From assembly GCA_041940305.1 (NCBI GenBank), contig JBGTSJ010000027.1, positions 9,424-73,423 of the forward strand: a stretch of DNA of 64,000 nt. The letters are read 5' to 3'. Below are positions 9,205 through 17,903 of this stretch, piece after piece. This stretch comes from JBGTSJ01 sp041940305. Lineage in GTDB: Bacteria; Planctomycetota; Planctomycetia; Planctomycetales; Planctomycetaceae. The notes under the pieces were generated by a model that did no database searches, was not told where the DNA came from, and saw only the letters and a list, made by a program, of their open reading frames with translations. Within the stretch, counting starts at the first letter, position 1. The number at the start of each line of letters is the position of its first letter. The position numbers and the translations under genes were made by a program.

Positions 9205-9273
9205 TAGCCCGCGGCGCCAGCAAGGGCCGAGCGCCCCACAACGCTCCCCCGCGTCCAATCGTGCGAAAGCACG
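9205..9273. repeat. Dispersed intergenic element, family A, copy 3
   Basis: TAGCCCGCGGCGCCAGCAAG, then GGCCGAGCGC, a CGCTCCCCCGCGTCC block and a terminal hairpin CGTGCGAAAGCACG. It sits between two convergent genes, where the terminal hairpin could help to end transcripts from either side. Confidence 0.7.
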
Positions 9274-9297
9274 AATCATCGCGCCCCCGCCTCTACA

Positions 9298-9816
9298 TCA
9301 TCGAAGCGGCCGCAACCCCACCTCCGACCGCGCCGCGTTCACTTTCCCAATCGCGCCCGGCTCCAGCGCCACGAACCGCGTCAACTGGCTCGTCGAGCAC
9401 CCCAGCCGCGCCGCGGCTGACTGCACGTTCCACTTTTCCGCCGCGATCATGTCCAGCGTTTCGGCCAGCAGCGGCGCGAAATCGGCATGCTCCGGATTGA
9501 CGCGCACCCTCCCCCCCGCGCACCGCGACTGCCACAGCGAACTCGGACTCGCCCCCTCCGGGATCGCGCACCGCACTTCAACCGCCAAAATCACCCGCAA
9601 GCGCCGGATCGCCACCGTACGATTCTGAGCCTGGCTCCGCCGCTCGGACGCCTCGACCGTCAGCCCCGTCGCCCCATGCACCAGCTGGATGCCGGTCTCG
9701 ACCTTATTCCGATGCTGTCCCCCCGGCCCGGAACGCCGCACGCGCCGGACCACGCATTGACCGAGCAGCGCGTCGTCGGAAAGTCCGGCCGGATGCCGCA
9801 GAGTTTCCGGCTCCAT
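9298..9816 (-). CDS. GGQ-motif peptide-chain release factor-like protein
   Basis: This 172-residue protein has the class I release-factor catalytic motif in the form SGPGGQHRNKVETGIQLVH, with Gly32-Gly33-Gln34, followed by VEASERRSQAQNR, the usual downstream signature. It lacks the codon-recognition domains of RF1 and RF2, so it resembles ArfB/YaeJ-type or RF-H-like factors that hydrolyse peptidyl-tRNA on stalled ribosomes. The C-terminal half has a helix-turn-helix-like segment (SAAARLGCSTSQLTRFV) not found in ArfB. The start ATG at 9816 overlaps the stop of the upstream gene by one base (TGATG), so the two are translationally coupled. Confidence 0.75.
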   Translation of the reverse strand: MEPETLRHPAGLSDDALLGQCVVRRVRRSGPGGQHRNKVETGIQLVHGATGLTVEASERRSQAQNRTVAIRRLRVILAVEVRCAIPEGASPSSLWQSRCAGGRVRVNPEHADFAPLLAETLDMIAAEKWNVQSAAARLGCSTSQLTRFVALEPGAIGKVNAARSEVGLRPLR

Positions 9817-10526
9817 CACTGCTCCGCCGGTCGATGCGTCGCAAAGAACTCCAGCACCGATTCCAGTTGCTCCGCAAAGAACCTGCTGTCGTCGGTATCC
9901 AGCTTGCGCAGCCCGGCGACGTATTCGTCGAACGTGCGGTGCACCCCGCTGTTGGGCGCCGCGAGCACCTCCGTCATCGCCGCATAGCCGCGCGACATCA
10001 GTTCGTAATCGGGTCGCCCCGCCCCCCGCGCATGGTCGGCCGCCGTGGCGAACGACGCCTGTGCCGGCTCCAGCCGGCCATCCGCCAGCTGCTGCGCCCC
10101 CAGGATCCAGTACGCATTGCACAGCGGCAGATCGTCCCGCTGCAGTTCCTTCGCAAGCCGCAGATTCAGCTTCGCCGCGTCGAGCCCGACGCGCCGATCG
10201 GACACCGTCAGCTCAATCCCTTCGTCGTTCCAGCCGGGCCAGGTGTTGGACGCCAGGTTGAACGACAGTGCCTTCGCCGCCCCGCGCAGCTTCGCCCCAT
10301 CCTCGCCCGCGGATCGCTCGGCCTCAGCCAGTCCGAACTGAATCCCGGCCCGCGAAATGGCGATCATGCCCACCACGTCTTTCCGCTCGCCGTACAACCA
10401 CTGCGCCACGTCCCCAGTAAGCCGCAACACCTCCTCCGGCGACCCCTGCTGCAGTAGGTATTGCACAGCCGCATACGAATCCTGTTCCTCCAGCAACCGG
10501 GCAACTTCAGAGCGGACGTCAGCCAT
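9816..10526 (-). CDS. Hypothetical helical protein coupled to the release-factor-like gene
   Basis: I do not recognise the family. The 236 residues are mostly amphipathic helix in a TPR-like rhythm, with no signal peptide and no membrane segment, so the protein is cytoplasmic. It begins MADVRSEVARLLEEQDSYAA and ends in a helix FAEQLESVLEFFATH. Its stop codon TGA overlaps the ATG of the downstream GGQ-motif protein, which suggests a joint role, perhaps in ribosome rescue, but nothing in the protein itself proves this. Confidence 0.65.
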   Translation of the reverse strand: MADVRSEVARLLEEQDSYAAVQYLLQQGSPEEVLRLTGDVAQWLYGERKDVVGMIAISRAGIQFGLAEAERSAGEDGAKLRGAAKALSFNLASNTWPGWNDEGIELTVSDRRVGLDAAKLNLRLAKELQRDDLPLCNAYWILGAQQLADGRLEPAQASFATAADHARGAGRPDYELMSRGYAAMTEVLAAPNSGVHRTFDEYVAGLRKLDTDDSRFFAEQLESVLEFFATHRPAEQ

Positions 10527-10742
10527 GGTGACGGTCCTTTTTCGTTGAATGGACGATGTTGCGTCGAGACCCGGCAGCCTGAGGATCGGTCTGCCCAGGC
10601 TGTGATGTCTGTCTTACGACAGACTGCCGGCCATCTTCAAGCCGCTCGACCGAATTCAGCTCAGCCGCGCCATTGCAGGTCGCCTCGACCCATTGCTAAC
10701 GTGGCCGTTCTTCACAACGCGATTCCATCCTCAGGAGGACAC

Positions 10743-10949
10743 ATGGCTGACGTCACGATCACCTGTCGCCCCAACGGCCCCCTGCTCGTCAACGGCCCCG
10801 TCAAGGTGCTCGACCACGAAGGACACGAATTCAACCTCAACGGCAAGGAAACCTTCGCCCTCTGCCGCTGCGGACAGACCCAGAACCGCCCCTTCTGCGA
10901 CGGCGCTCACAAGTCATGCGGCTGGGCCGCAATGGATCCCGCCAAATGA
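10743..10949 (+). CDS. CDGSH iron-sulfur domain protein
   Basis: The 68-residue protein has the mitoNEET-type cluster motif: Cys41 and Cys43 in ALCRCGQTQNRP, then Cys52 and His56 in FCDGAHKSCGW. These four ligands (three Cys, one His) bind a redox-active [2Fe-2S] cluster. The strong Shine-Dalgarno AGGAGG ends five bases before the ATG, and this fixes the start although the frame is open further upstream. The protein has no membrane anchor and is cytoplasmic. The zinc-ribbon gene follows after 30 bp on the same strand, so both may share a transcript. Confidence 0.9.
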   Translation: MADVTITCRPNGPLLVNGPVKVLDHEGHEFNLNGKETFALCRCGQTQNRPFCDGAHKSCGWAAMDPAK

Positions 10950-10979
10950 TGCTGGTCCGCCGCGGCTGAGGACGGCCCC

Positions 10980-11246
10980 ATGGACGAGTCCGACTGGAGT
11001 GACGACGCGCCGCTGGAGGACTGGGAGTACCCCGACGACGACACTGACGACGACGAGGAAGACGAATCCCGCACCCGACCCTGTCCCATGTGCGGGATGG
11101 ACGTTTACGAAGACGCCGTACAGTGCCCCCTTTGCGGCGAGTATCTCACCCGCAGCAGTCGCGCCTGGGACGGGCGGCCCCTCTGGTGGATGGTCCTCGG
11201 ACTGCTGGGAATCATTGCAGTCATCCTGACGCTCACCGCGTTCTAA
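10980..11246 (+). CDS. Zinc-ribbon protein with C-terminal membrane helix
   Basis: This 88-residue protein has three parts: a very acidic N-terminus (residues 1-33, almost all D, E, S and W), a double CxxC zinc ribbon (CPMCGMDVYEDAVQCPLCGEYL, residues about 36-57), and one C-terminal transmembrane helix (WWMVLGLLGIIAVILTL). The pattern is common among small planctomycete proteins, with no defined function. It probably sits in the membrane with the ribbon in the cytoplasm. It lies 30 bp after the CDGSH gene. Confidence 0.75.
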   Translation: MDESDWSDDAPLEDWEYPDDDTDDDEEDESRTRPCPMCGMDVYEDAVQCPLCGEYLTRSSRAWDGRPLWWMVLGLLGIIAVILTLTAF

Positions 11247-11330
11247 TCGGACGAGCGGAATTGCGCGATGCTCAGTGTCCGTTCAGCCGGGATTAAACGG
11301 ACGTCGAGGAGCCGAGGGGACGCGACCGCG

Positions 11331-11720
11331 TCAATCGTTGATGGCGGTGATGGCTTCCTCGCGAGTCGGGTACATCCGCCAGAGCTGATCGAGGTTGGTG
11401 ATCTGCAGGATCTCCGCACAGTAGGGATTCAGACCGCAGAGCACGAACCGGCCTCCCGGCTTGACATGAACCCTGTTCCAGGCGCGGAAGAGCGCCTCAA
11501 TGAACGACGATCCGAAGAACGACGTGTGAGACAGGTCAACGACGACACGGGGGGGCGATGTCGGCGTTTCCGTCGCGCTCAGCAGCGACTGGGTGGCGGC
11601 CGGAATGCGGTCTTCGGTGATGCGGTCGAACTCCCGGCCGAAGACGACGATGGTGACGCCATCCTGCTGCAGGATTTCGGGCCGTCCATCGGCAGGCATC
11701 GTGCAACTCGCCTCCGACAA
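11331..11720 (-). CDS. STAS-domain protein (anti-sigma factor antagonist-like)
   Basis: The 129 residues form a single STAS domain: VTIVVFGREFDRITEDRIP, then PRVVVDLSHTSFFGSSFIEALFRAW, then GGRFVLCGLNPYCAEILQITNLDQLWRMYPTREEAI. The DLSHTSFFGSS loop corresponds to the site where SpoIIAA-type antagonists are phosphorylated on Ser by an anti-sigma kinase. Several Ser and Thr residues are available here. No kinase or phosphatase partner is adjacent. Confidence 0.85.
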   Translation of the reverse strand: MSEASCTMPADGRPEILQQDGVTIVVFGREFDRITEDRIPAATQSLLSATETPTSPPRVVVDLSHTSFFGSSFIEALFRAWNRVHVKPGGRFVLCGLNPYCAEILQITNLDQLWRMYPTREEAITAIND

Positions 11721-11935
11721 TCACAGACGACGTTCTGACCGGCTGCCCACTGACCCGATCGGGAGCACACTTTCCGCCGACGGGGTGTGAAGGCCGTCCT
11801 GTTCGTCGCCGGGTGATGGCTGATGTCAGCGAACGAAATGACAGTCTTTATCGTACTCCGCAGGTGTTGACTGTCAATGAACCGCGAGCAGTGCGGGGTG
11901 GTGACGACCGGTTCGTCGGATGACGACAACGGAGA

Positions 11936-12043
11936 CTATCCGTTGACGAACCACCAGCAGAGCCAGCAGAGCGCCGGCAGCAGGACGAAGATCAGCAAGA
12001 CCGCCGTCAGGGTCGAGCGGGAATTGTCGGGCCAGCGCGCCAT
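11936..12043 (-). CDS. Possible 35-residue single-span membrane peptide
   Basis: A short frame encodes a basic N-terminus (MARWPDNSRS) followed by one very hydrophobic helix ending in WLCWWFVNG. It lies 73 bp downstream of the TadG/VWA gene on the same strand. There is no clear ribosome-binding site and no recognised family, so it may be chance. The rest of the 396-bp spacer 11721-12116 shows no other convincing feature. Confidence 0.3.
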   Translation of the reverse strand: MARWPDNSRSTLTAVLLIFVLLPALCWLCWWFVNG

Positions 12044-12116
12044 GCGGCTGAGGATTGCAGTTTCCCCGTTCGTCTTCAACAGCGTACGGCGCTCCGATGA
12101 CCGCCGGCCACGGGGC

Positions 12117-13361
12117 CTACTGCAGCAACTTCGTTCCCCGACCGTGCTGCCCAATCTTCTGGAACACGTCCAGGAGTTCGAGATAATCGCGGCTTCCGTC
12201 AGCGACGTGATAGTAGTAGGAGGCCTGGTCCTCGTCCGGCGGGGAGGCGATGAGCGCCATGAGCGGATCATAACCTTCGTCGCTGACCGTCACGACATAC
12301 AGCTTGATACCAAGCGCCTTGATCGTGGCGGACCAGCGGCGCACTGCCTCTTTCGGATCATAGTTCCGATTCAGCGATCCGAATTGTGTTGTCGAGTTTG
12401 AGAGGGAATTGTCGCCGGGGTAGGGCTCGGCCAGGTTGACTTGTCCGTCCGTCAGCAGGACCATCACGCGCTCGACGATCGCCGCCGATTCGGCATCGCG
12501 CGGCTGCCCCCTGTGCAGGAAAATGTCCAGACCGGCACGCAGCCCCCCGCCGATATTCGTGCCCAGCCCGCGATCGACATAGTGGCCGGCCTGCAACTGT
12601 TCGATTCGAGACTTGGTCGGCTGCAGCGAGTAGTTGAGCTTCGTCTCAATCAGCCCCGTGCGGTCGTACCGACTGCGACCAGTATCCCGCCAGGAGAAGA
12701 CTGCCAGACCGGCGCGATCATCCTCCTTGAGTTCGGCCACCAGCCGCTGGGCGGCGTCGCGCGTGTTCGCCATTCGAGTCCGGCCGTTGGCCATATCGGC
12801 CGACATCGACTCGGAACAGTCCAGCACGAGCACAACGTCCAGTGGCGGACCTCCACTCACGCCGGCCACGGCGGAAGCCCCGACTGTGTACCGGTCGTGT
12901 CTCATGGCGACGCCAAAGAATGCCGGCACGCCCGTGTGCTGCACATTCACCTGAACCGCGTCCGCGTCCTTGAATGCCGTCTCGACAAAGCGGAACTCCT
13001 CCTCGCTCCAGGCGCCGTACGTCGGAGTAATGGTAATGTTCGGATTGGCATCCGGATCGAAGCCGTTGAGCCGCAGCAATTGCTCCATGGTCGCGCGCAC
13101 GGCCTCTTCGCCGTCTCTAAAGTCCATGGCCGCGCCCAGGGCGGCTGCGTCGGCGGCCGATTGGATCCGCGACTGCTCCAGCGAGATGTATCCGATGTCC
13201 GTGACGAACGCCGTGAAGATCAGAGCGATCGCCAGGAACAAGGTCGCCAGCACGAGGATGGCGCCGCGACGGCGTTGCACCTCAGTCTGCGCACCGGCAA
13301 TCGCACGATCGGCGGGATGGCGGATACGGGAACGACGAATGGGCAGCGGGACTCGGATCAT
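12117..13361 (-). CDS. TadG-like protein with von Willebrand factor A domain
   Basis: The 414-residue product begins with a TadE/TadG-like pilus-assembly N-terminus: RRRGAILVLATLFLAIALIF is the membrane helix, followed by ISLEQSRIQSAADAAALGAA. From about residue 175 it carries a VWA domain with an intact MIDAS motif (DCSES, Asp181, Ser183, Ser185), which would bind a divalent metal and a protein ligand. VLLTDGQVNLAEPYPGDNS is the typical inner strand and loop. It is anchored in the membrane with the VWA domain outside. I use the ATG at 13361; a TTG at 13457 would add 32 unlike residues. No other tad gene is close. Confidence 0.8.
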   Translation of the reverse strand: MIRVPLPIRRSRIRHPADRAIAGAQTEVQRRRGAILVLATLFLAIALIFTAFVTDIGYISLEQSRIQSAADAAALGAAMDFRDGEEAVRATMEQLLRLNGFDPDANPNITITPTYGAWSEEEFRFVETAFKDADAVQVNVQHTGVPAFFGVAMRHDRYTVGASAVAGVSGGPPLDVVLVLDCSESMSADMANGRTRMANTRDAAQRLVAELKEDDRAGLAVFSWRDTGRSRYDRTGLIETKLNYSLQPTKSRIEQLQAGHYVDRGLGTNIGGGLRAGLDIFLHRGQPRDAESAAIVERVMVLLTDGQVNLAEPYPGDNSLSNSTTQFGSLNRNYDPKEAVRRWSATIKALGIKLYVVTVSDEGYDPLMALIASPPDEDQASYYYHVADGSRDYLELLDVFQKIGQHGRGTKLLQ

Positions 13362-13514
13362 GACCAGACTGCGCGGTCGAGGGTGGGATGCGACTGGTGG
13401 GAACGCAAGGGATGGCGCACTAACGTAGGTTGCGCGCGGAATTCGGGTCTGAAACAAGACATTGCGCCGTGCGGGAAATCACTGCGGGCCGGTTGATCGT
13501 GCGGATCGCAACGA

Positions 13515-13985
13515 TTAAGAGGGGGGGATCGGCCCCGTATCGGACTCCTGGCCGGCCTGCGGGACCGCCGAAAGGGCGCAGGCGAACTCCAGCCTCGCCG
13601 CCGTCTTCCCGCCTACCAGCGCTTTCCCTTTCATGAACCACGCGGTTCCCAGCCGCTCAGTTAGTTCGACCTCGATCTGGAGCGTGTCTCCGGGACGAAC
13701 CATCTGCCGGAACTGGGCGTTGTTCAAGCGTGTGACGACCGGCACCGAATTGCCGTCTTCGGGCGTCGCACGGGCCGCCAGCACGGCGCCCGCCTGCAGG
13801 ACCGCCTCGCACACGAGCATTCCGGGGAGGACCGGAAACTGAGGATAGTGCCCACGGAAGACGTCCAGGTCTGGATCGACGTGCTTGAGTGCCCGCACAC
13901 GGCGGTCGTCGATCTCGACGATCTCGTCCAGCCACAGGAACGGTGGGCGATGCGGGATGACGCGCTGGATTTCAACTCGGTTCAT
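13515..13985 (-). CDS. FabZ/FabA-like beta-hydroxyacyl-ACP dehydratase
   Basis: This 156-residue hot-dog-fold protein has the dehydratase signature HYPQFPVLPGMLVCEAVLQAG, with catalytic His46 and Glu60, and the N-terminal PHRPPFLWLDEI block seen in FabZ. The reaction is removal of water from beta-hydroxyacyl-ACP in fatty acid elongation. The C-terminal tail (about 15 residues, Gln/Ser/Pro-rich) is extra. It is not near other fatty acid genes and is divergently transcribed from glpD, so it may serve a special lipid or be a second FabZ copy. Confidence 0.85.
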   Translation of the reverse strand: MNRVEIQRVIPHRPPFLWLDEIVEIDDRRVRALKHVDPDLDVFRGHYPQFPVLPGMLVCEAVLQAGAVLAARATPEDGNSVPVVTRLNNAQFRQMVRPGDTLQIEVELTERLGTAWFMKGKALVGGKTAARLEFACALSAVPQAGQESDTGPIPPS

Positions 13986-14142
13986 GTCGATCGCCGCAGA
14001 GTGGCCCGGTGTCTCGAAGACTGGACGGCGCCGGGATCCTCGTCGGGACCCGGCGCATGCCGTATTCTTTCCGGTCGCTCGCCAGACGCAACCGTTCATC
14101 CGGTCAATCCATTGACTCAACCACCGGGAGAGCTCGGTTTCC

Positions 14143-15870
14143 ATGCCACTCGCTGCGTCACAACCCGTGCTGATTCTCGGAGCGGGAATCAACGGCGCCT
14201 GCGTGGCCCGCGAGCTCGTGCTCAACGGCGTGCCGGTCGTCGTGGCCGATCGGCGCGACATCGCGAGCGGGGCCACGTCGAAGTCGTCGCGGCTGATTCA
14301 CGGCGGCGTACGGTACCTGGAGTACGGCGACGTCGGCCTCGTCCGGGAGTCACTGGAGGAACGGTCGCGGCTGCTGCGGCTGGCGCCGCATTGCGTCCGG
14401 CCGCTGCGACTGCACATTCCCATTCGCCGCCGCCACGGCGGGCTGCTGCAGTCGGCCGTCCGCTTTCTGAAGTTCGATCGCCTGGCCGTCGGACGGTGGA
14501 TCAGCAGGCGGCTGCCGGTCTCCGAACGGGGCCTGTGGACGGTTCGCTTGGGATTAGGGCTGTATGACCTGATCGCGCGGGGTTCGACACTGCCGCGCCA
14601 TGCGGCGCACTCGGTGGATGACGCCACAGCGCCGCGCGTGGACAGGGGCAAATATCGCTGGACGTGCGCCTATTCCGATGCGCAGATCACCTACCCGGAG
14701 CGGTTGGTCATCGCGTTGCTGGACGATGCGCGGCGTGTCGCTGACGCCTCGAGCCTGGAATTCCGGGTGCTGACGTATCACCGGCCATCGTTGCACGAAG
14801 AGATTGTGCGACTGTCACCGACGTTGACGGGGGAGCAGCCGCAAGTGGAATTGCGTCCGTCGATGATCGTGAACGCAACGGGGGCAGGGGGGGACTACAC
14901 GCTGCGCGAACTCGGCATCGAGGGGCCTCCGCTATTCGGCGGAACAAAGGGGAGCCATATCATTACACGCCAGCCGGCATTGATGGAGGCATTACAAGGG
15001 CAGGGCGTATATGCCGAAGCCGCGGATGGCCGGCTGGTGTTTTTGCTCCCGTTTGTGGACAGCGTGCTGGTGGGAACGACGGACATTCCCTTTTCTGATC
15101 CGCCGGAGCGGGCCGTCGCCACGCGGGACGAGGTGCAGTATCTGGTGAGGATGGTGAATGAAGTCTTCCCGCAGGTCGCGCTTTCGGCAGACGACGTAGC
15201 GGCCCATTATTGCGGAGTGCGTCCGCTACCGAACGTGAGCGCCGCACGGGCCGGCGCGATTCCGCGGGGACACTGGATTGAGACGAACGAGTCGGGACCC
15301 GTTCCGATTGACACTCTCATCGGCGGCAAGCTCACCACCTGCCGGGCGTTCGGCGAGGCGGCGGCCGACCGCATCCTTGCCCGACTTGGGAGGACGCGCA
15401 CCGCTTCCACACGGGATCGCCCAATCATGGGCGCTGAGGATGCAGAAGGGACTCTGGCGGAGGAGGAGGTGCTGAGCACTGCCGTGCGGACGTTTCAGCT
15501 GGATGAGGCGGGCGCACGTGCCGCTTACGAACTGGTCGGCGAGCGATTGTCGGAGATCGCCAGTTCAGGCGACGACGGGGGAGATCGGCTGGTCGGTACG
15601 TTGCTGCCGATAGCACTGGTGGACTGGATCATCGAGCACGAATGGGTGGCGCGGGTCGAGGACCTGGTCGAGCGCCGACTGATGCTGGCCTGGTCGCCGG
15701 ACGTCTCGCTGGACACGCTGCGTCAACTCGGCGAGCGTCTCGCGGCAGTCGGACGCATCGACGCGTCGCAGATCGAACAGGAGGTTGAGTCCGCGGCCGA
15801 GCGCCTGGAGCACTTTTACGGGAATTCTCCGCGATCAACATCCCAAGTCGACGACGGTGCGGCTTCCTGA
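14143..15870 (+). CDS. glpD: FAD-dependent glycerol-3-phosphate dehydrogenase
   Basis: The 575-residue enzyme begins with the FAD-binding Rossmann motif LILGAGINGACVARELVLNG, continues with SGATSKSSRLIHGGVRYLE, which contacts FAD and substrate in GlpD, and contains GGTKGSHII, FLLPFVDSVLVGTTD and GVRPL. The C-terminal helical domain typical of GlpD follows the GGKLTTCRAFGEAAADRIL segment. It oxidises glycerol-3-phosphate to dihydroxyacetone phosphate and passes electrons to quinone at the membrane. No glycerol kinase or facilitator gene is adjacent. Confidence 0.9.
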   Translation: MPLAASQPVLILGAGINGACVARELVLNGVPVVVADRRDIASGATSKSSRLIHGGVRYLEYGDVGLVRESLEERSRLLRLAPHCVRPLRLHIPIRRRHGGLLQSAVRFLKFDRLAVGRWISRRLPVSERGLWTVRLGLGLYDLIARGSTLPRHAAHSVDDATAPRVDRGKYRWTCAYSDAQITYPERLVIALLDDARRVADASSLEFRVLTYHRPSLHEEIVRLSPTLTGEQPQVELRPSMIVNATGAGGDYTLRELGIEGPPLFGGTKGSHIITRQPALMEALQGQGVYAEAADGRLVFLLPFVDSVLVGTTDIPFSDPPERAVATRDEVQYLVRMVNEVFPQVALSADDVAAHYCGVRPLPNVSAARAGAIPRGHWIETNESGPVPIDTLIGGKLTTCRAFGEAAADRILARLGRTRTASTRDRPIMGAEDAEGTLAEEEVLSTAVRTFQLDEAGARAAYELVGERLSEIASSGDDGGDRLVGTLLPIALVDWIIEHEWVARVEDLVERRLMLAWSPDVSLDTLRQLGERLAAVGRIDASQIEQEVESAAERLEHFYGNSPRSTSQVDDGAAS

Positions 15871-15955
15871 GGCCGGTGGTGAAACGGGTTTGATGCCGTT
15901 ATCATCGGACGCACAGTCGAACTCTCTTCTCGTGTAAACAGCCAGGGCAGACGAA

Positions 15956-16801
15956 ATGGCGAAGTGGCCAATTGGAGTCTTTACGTCGATTGACGCCGGT
16001 CTGGGCGTCCACCTAGACGTCGCGCAGGAACTGAATGTTCCCACCGTGCAGGTGCATGCTCCGCATCAGGGGACGCGGAATGCGGCGGCTGCGGAGACTT
16101 TTCTTGGGCGCTGCCGCGACGCCGGGATCACGGTGACCTGCGTGTTTGGTGGATTTGAGGGAGAAAGCTACGCCGATATCGCCACCACGGCGCGGACAGT
16201 GGGACTCGTCCCTGAAGAGACGCGCGCGGCCCGGTCCGCCGAGATGAAGGAGATCTCGGACTTCACGAAACAACTGGGCTGCAACACCGTGGGCATGCAC
16301 ATTGGTTTCGTCCCGGAGGACCGCAACAGCAGCAGTTACAAGGGGCTGCTGGACTGCACGCGCGACCTGCTGGACCACGTTGGGGGCAACGGGCAGCAGT
16401 TGAACCTTGAAACCGGTCAGGAAACGGCGGACCACCTGCTGGAGTTCATCTCCGACGTGGGCCGGCCAAACCTGTTCATCAACTTCGATCCCGCGAACAT
16501 GATCCTGTACGGCACGGGCGATCCGATCGAAGCCCTGAAGAAAGTGGGGCACCTGGTCCGAAGCGTGCATTGCAAGGACGCCAAATGGACGACCGGCAAG
16601 CGGGGCGTGGACTGGGGCTCCGAGGTCGCGCTGGGGGAAGGCGACGTGGGGATGGAGACCTATCTCCGCACGCTGCAGGAGGTAGGCTACACCGGACCTT
16701 TGACGATCGAGCGGGAGATTGCCCACGACCGGGACCGCCAGAAAGCCGACATCGGTCATGCCGTCAATCTGCTCGAGACCCTCAAGGGGAAGATTGGTTG
16801 A
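15956..16801 (+). CDS. Sugar phosphate isomerase/epimerase (xylose isomerase-like TIM barrel)
   Basis: The 281 residues fit the AP-endonuclease 2/xylose-isomerase TIM-barrel family. Likely metal-site residues lie at strand ends: Glu in NLETGQETADHLL, Asp in FINFDPANMI, His and Asp in SVHCKDAKW, and Glu in LTIEREI. Planctomycetes carry many such paralogues, and the substrate (a keto sugar, inosose or similar) cannot be read from sequence. It follows glpD by 85 bp on the same strand. The ATG at 15956 gives the usual family N-terminus. Confidence 0.85.
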   Translation: MAKWPIGVFTSIDAGLGVHLDVAQELNVPTVQVHAPHQGTRNAAAAETFLGRCRDAGITVTCVFGGFEGESYADIATTARTVGLVPEETRAARSAEMKEISDFTKQLGCNTVGMHIGFVPEDRNSSSYKGLLDCTRDLLDHVGGNGQQLNLETGQETADHLLEFISDVGRPNLFINFDPANMILYGTGDPIEALKKVGHLVRSVHCKDAKWTTGKRGVDWGSEVALGEGDVGMETYLRTLQEVGYTGPLTIEREIAHDRDRQKADIGHAVNLLETLKGKIG

Positions 16802-16995
16802 GCGGAATTTCCATCCGAGTGGCGCGGTTGAACCCCCGCCGCTCGTTGCGTCGAGATTCGCGGGCTAGCGTCTGCAATTGATCCTTCCGGCCCTTCCCGC
16901 TGCTGTGCCGGGCCGTATATACTACGCGGCTTGCCGTCGTGCGGCTCCGGGTTCGCGCGCGTCACCCCGAGATTTCTACAGGAGTACCGTTGTTT

Positions 16996-17214
16996 ATGGC
17001 CAAAGAAGAGGCCATTCCGATGGAAGGGACCGTCGTCGAAGCGCTCGCCAATACACAGTTTCGCGTATCGCTCGACAACGGTCATACAGTCATGGCCCAT
17101 GTGGCAGGCCGCATGCGCAAGCACTTCATCCGCATTGTGCCAGGTGACCGAGTCAAGGTTGAGGTGTCTCCCTACGACCTCAACCGAGGTCGCATCGTCT
17201 TTCGCGAGCGGTAA
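16996..17214 (+). CDS. infA: Translation initiation factor IF-1
   Basis: The 72-residue product is a complete IF-1: MAKEEAIPMEGTVVEALANT, FRVSLDNGHTVMAHVAGRMR and KHFIRIVPGDRVKVEVSPYD are the OB-fold strands conserved in bacteria. It binds the ribosomal A site during initiation. An AGGAG element 12-16 bases before the ATG supports this start over the further upstream in-frame ATG at 16939. In many bacteria infA lies in the ribosomal-protein spc operon. Here it stands apart, next to rnhA. Confidence 0.95.
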   Translation: MAKEEAIPMEGTVVEALANTQFRVSLDNGHTVMAHVAGRMRKHFIRIVPGDRVKVEVSPYDLNRGRIVFRER

Positions 17215-17267
17215 TTCGCTGCCGCGCGCTGTCACTCTCAACGCCGCAGGCTGGCTGACACCGCCCC

Positions 17268-17762
17268 ATGTCCGCGACCGACATCGCCCCCCGGCCGCTT
17301 CCGTTTGTGCAGTTATTCACCGACGGAGCGTGCTCCGGCAATCCTGGACCGGGGGGCTGGGCGTACATTCTGCGCCATCAGTCGTCAGGGCGAGAAAAAG
17401 AAGGCTTCGGCGGAGCTGCGCTGACCACCAATAACCAGATGGAACTGACGGCCGTTCTCGAAGGGCTGCAGGCTCTGTCAGCTACGTCGCGAGTCGAAGT
17501 CATCACCGACAGCGCCTACGTCGCCAAGGGGTGCAGCGAATGGCTTCCCGGCTGGAAACGCAACGGCTGGAAACGAAAGGAGCAGGGACGTCTCAAGCCG
17601 CTCAAGAACCTGGAGCTGTGGCAGCGTCTCGATGAGCTGCTTTCGGCCCATCAAGTGCGATTTACGGTGGTGAAAGGGCATAGCGGTCATCCGGAGAATG
17701 AGCGCTGCGACGTTCTGGCCGTTGCCGCCGCCCAGCAGTTCCGCGACGGCACCTCGCGTTAG
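17268..17762 (+). CDS. rnhA: Ribonuclease HI
   Basis: The 164-residue enzyme has all four metal-binding acids of RNase HI: Asp19 in FTDGACSGNPGPGGW, Glu59 in NNQMELTAV, Asp81 in ITDSAYVAKG and Asp148 in HPENERCDVLA, and also the basic-protrusion sequence GWKRNGWKRKEQGRLKPLKN. It cuts the RNA strand of RNA-DNA hybrids. It lies 53 bp after infA and 141 bp before guaA on the same strand. Confidence 0.95.
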   Translation: MSATDIAPRPLPFVQLFTDGACSGNPGPGGWAYILRHQSSGREKEGFGGAALTTNNQMELTAVLEGLQALSATSRVEVITDSAYVAKGCSEWLPGWKRNGWKRKEQGRLKPLKNLELWQRLDELLSAHQVRFTVVKGHSGHPENERCDVLAVAAAQQFRDGTSR

Positions 17763-17903
17763 CTTGATACGTCCCCATGACGCGGCACAATTCGTCAGCG
17801 TTGCCGCATCGCGCGGAACCGCTAAACTTTCTGTTTGCTCTCTGCCGGTCCGCGGATGCCGTTCCCCGGGGCCGGCTGACTTTTTTTGACGCGAGGAGTC
17901 TCG

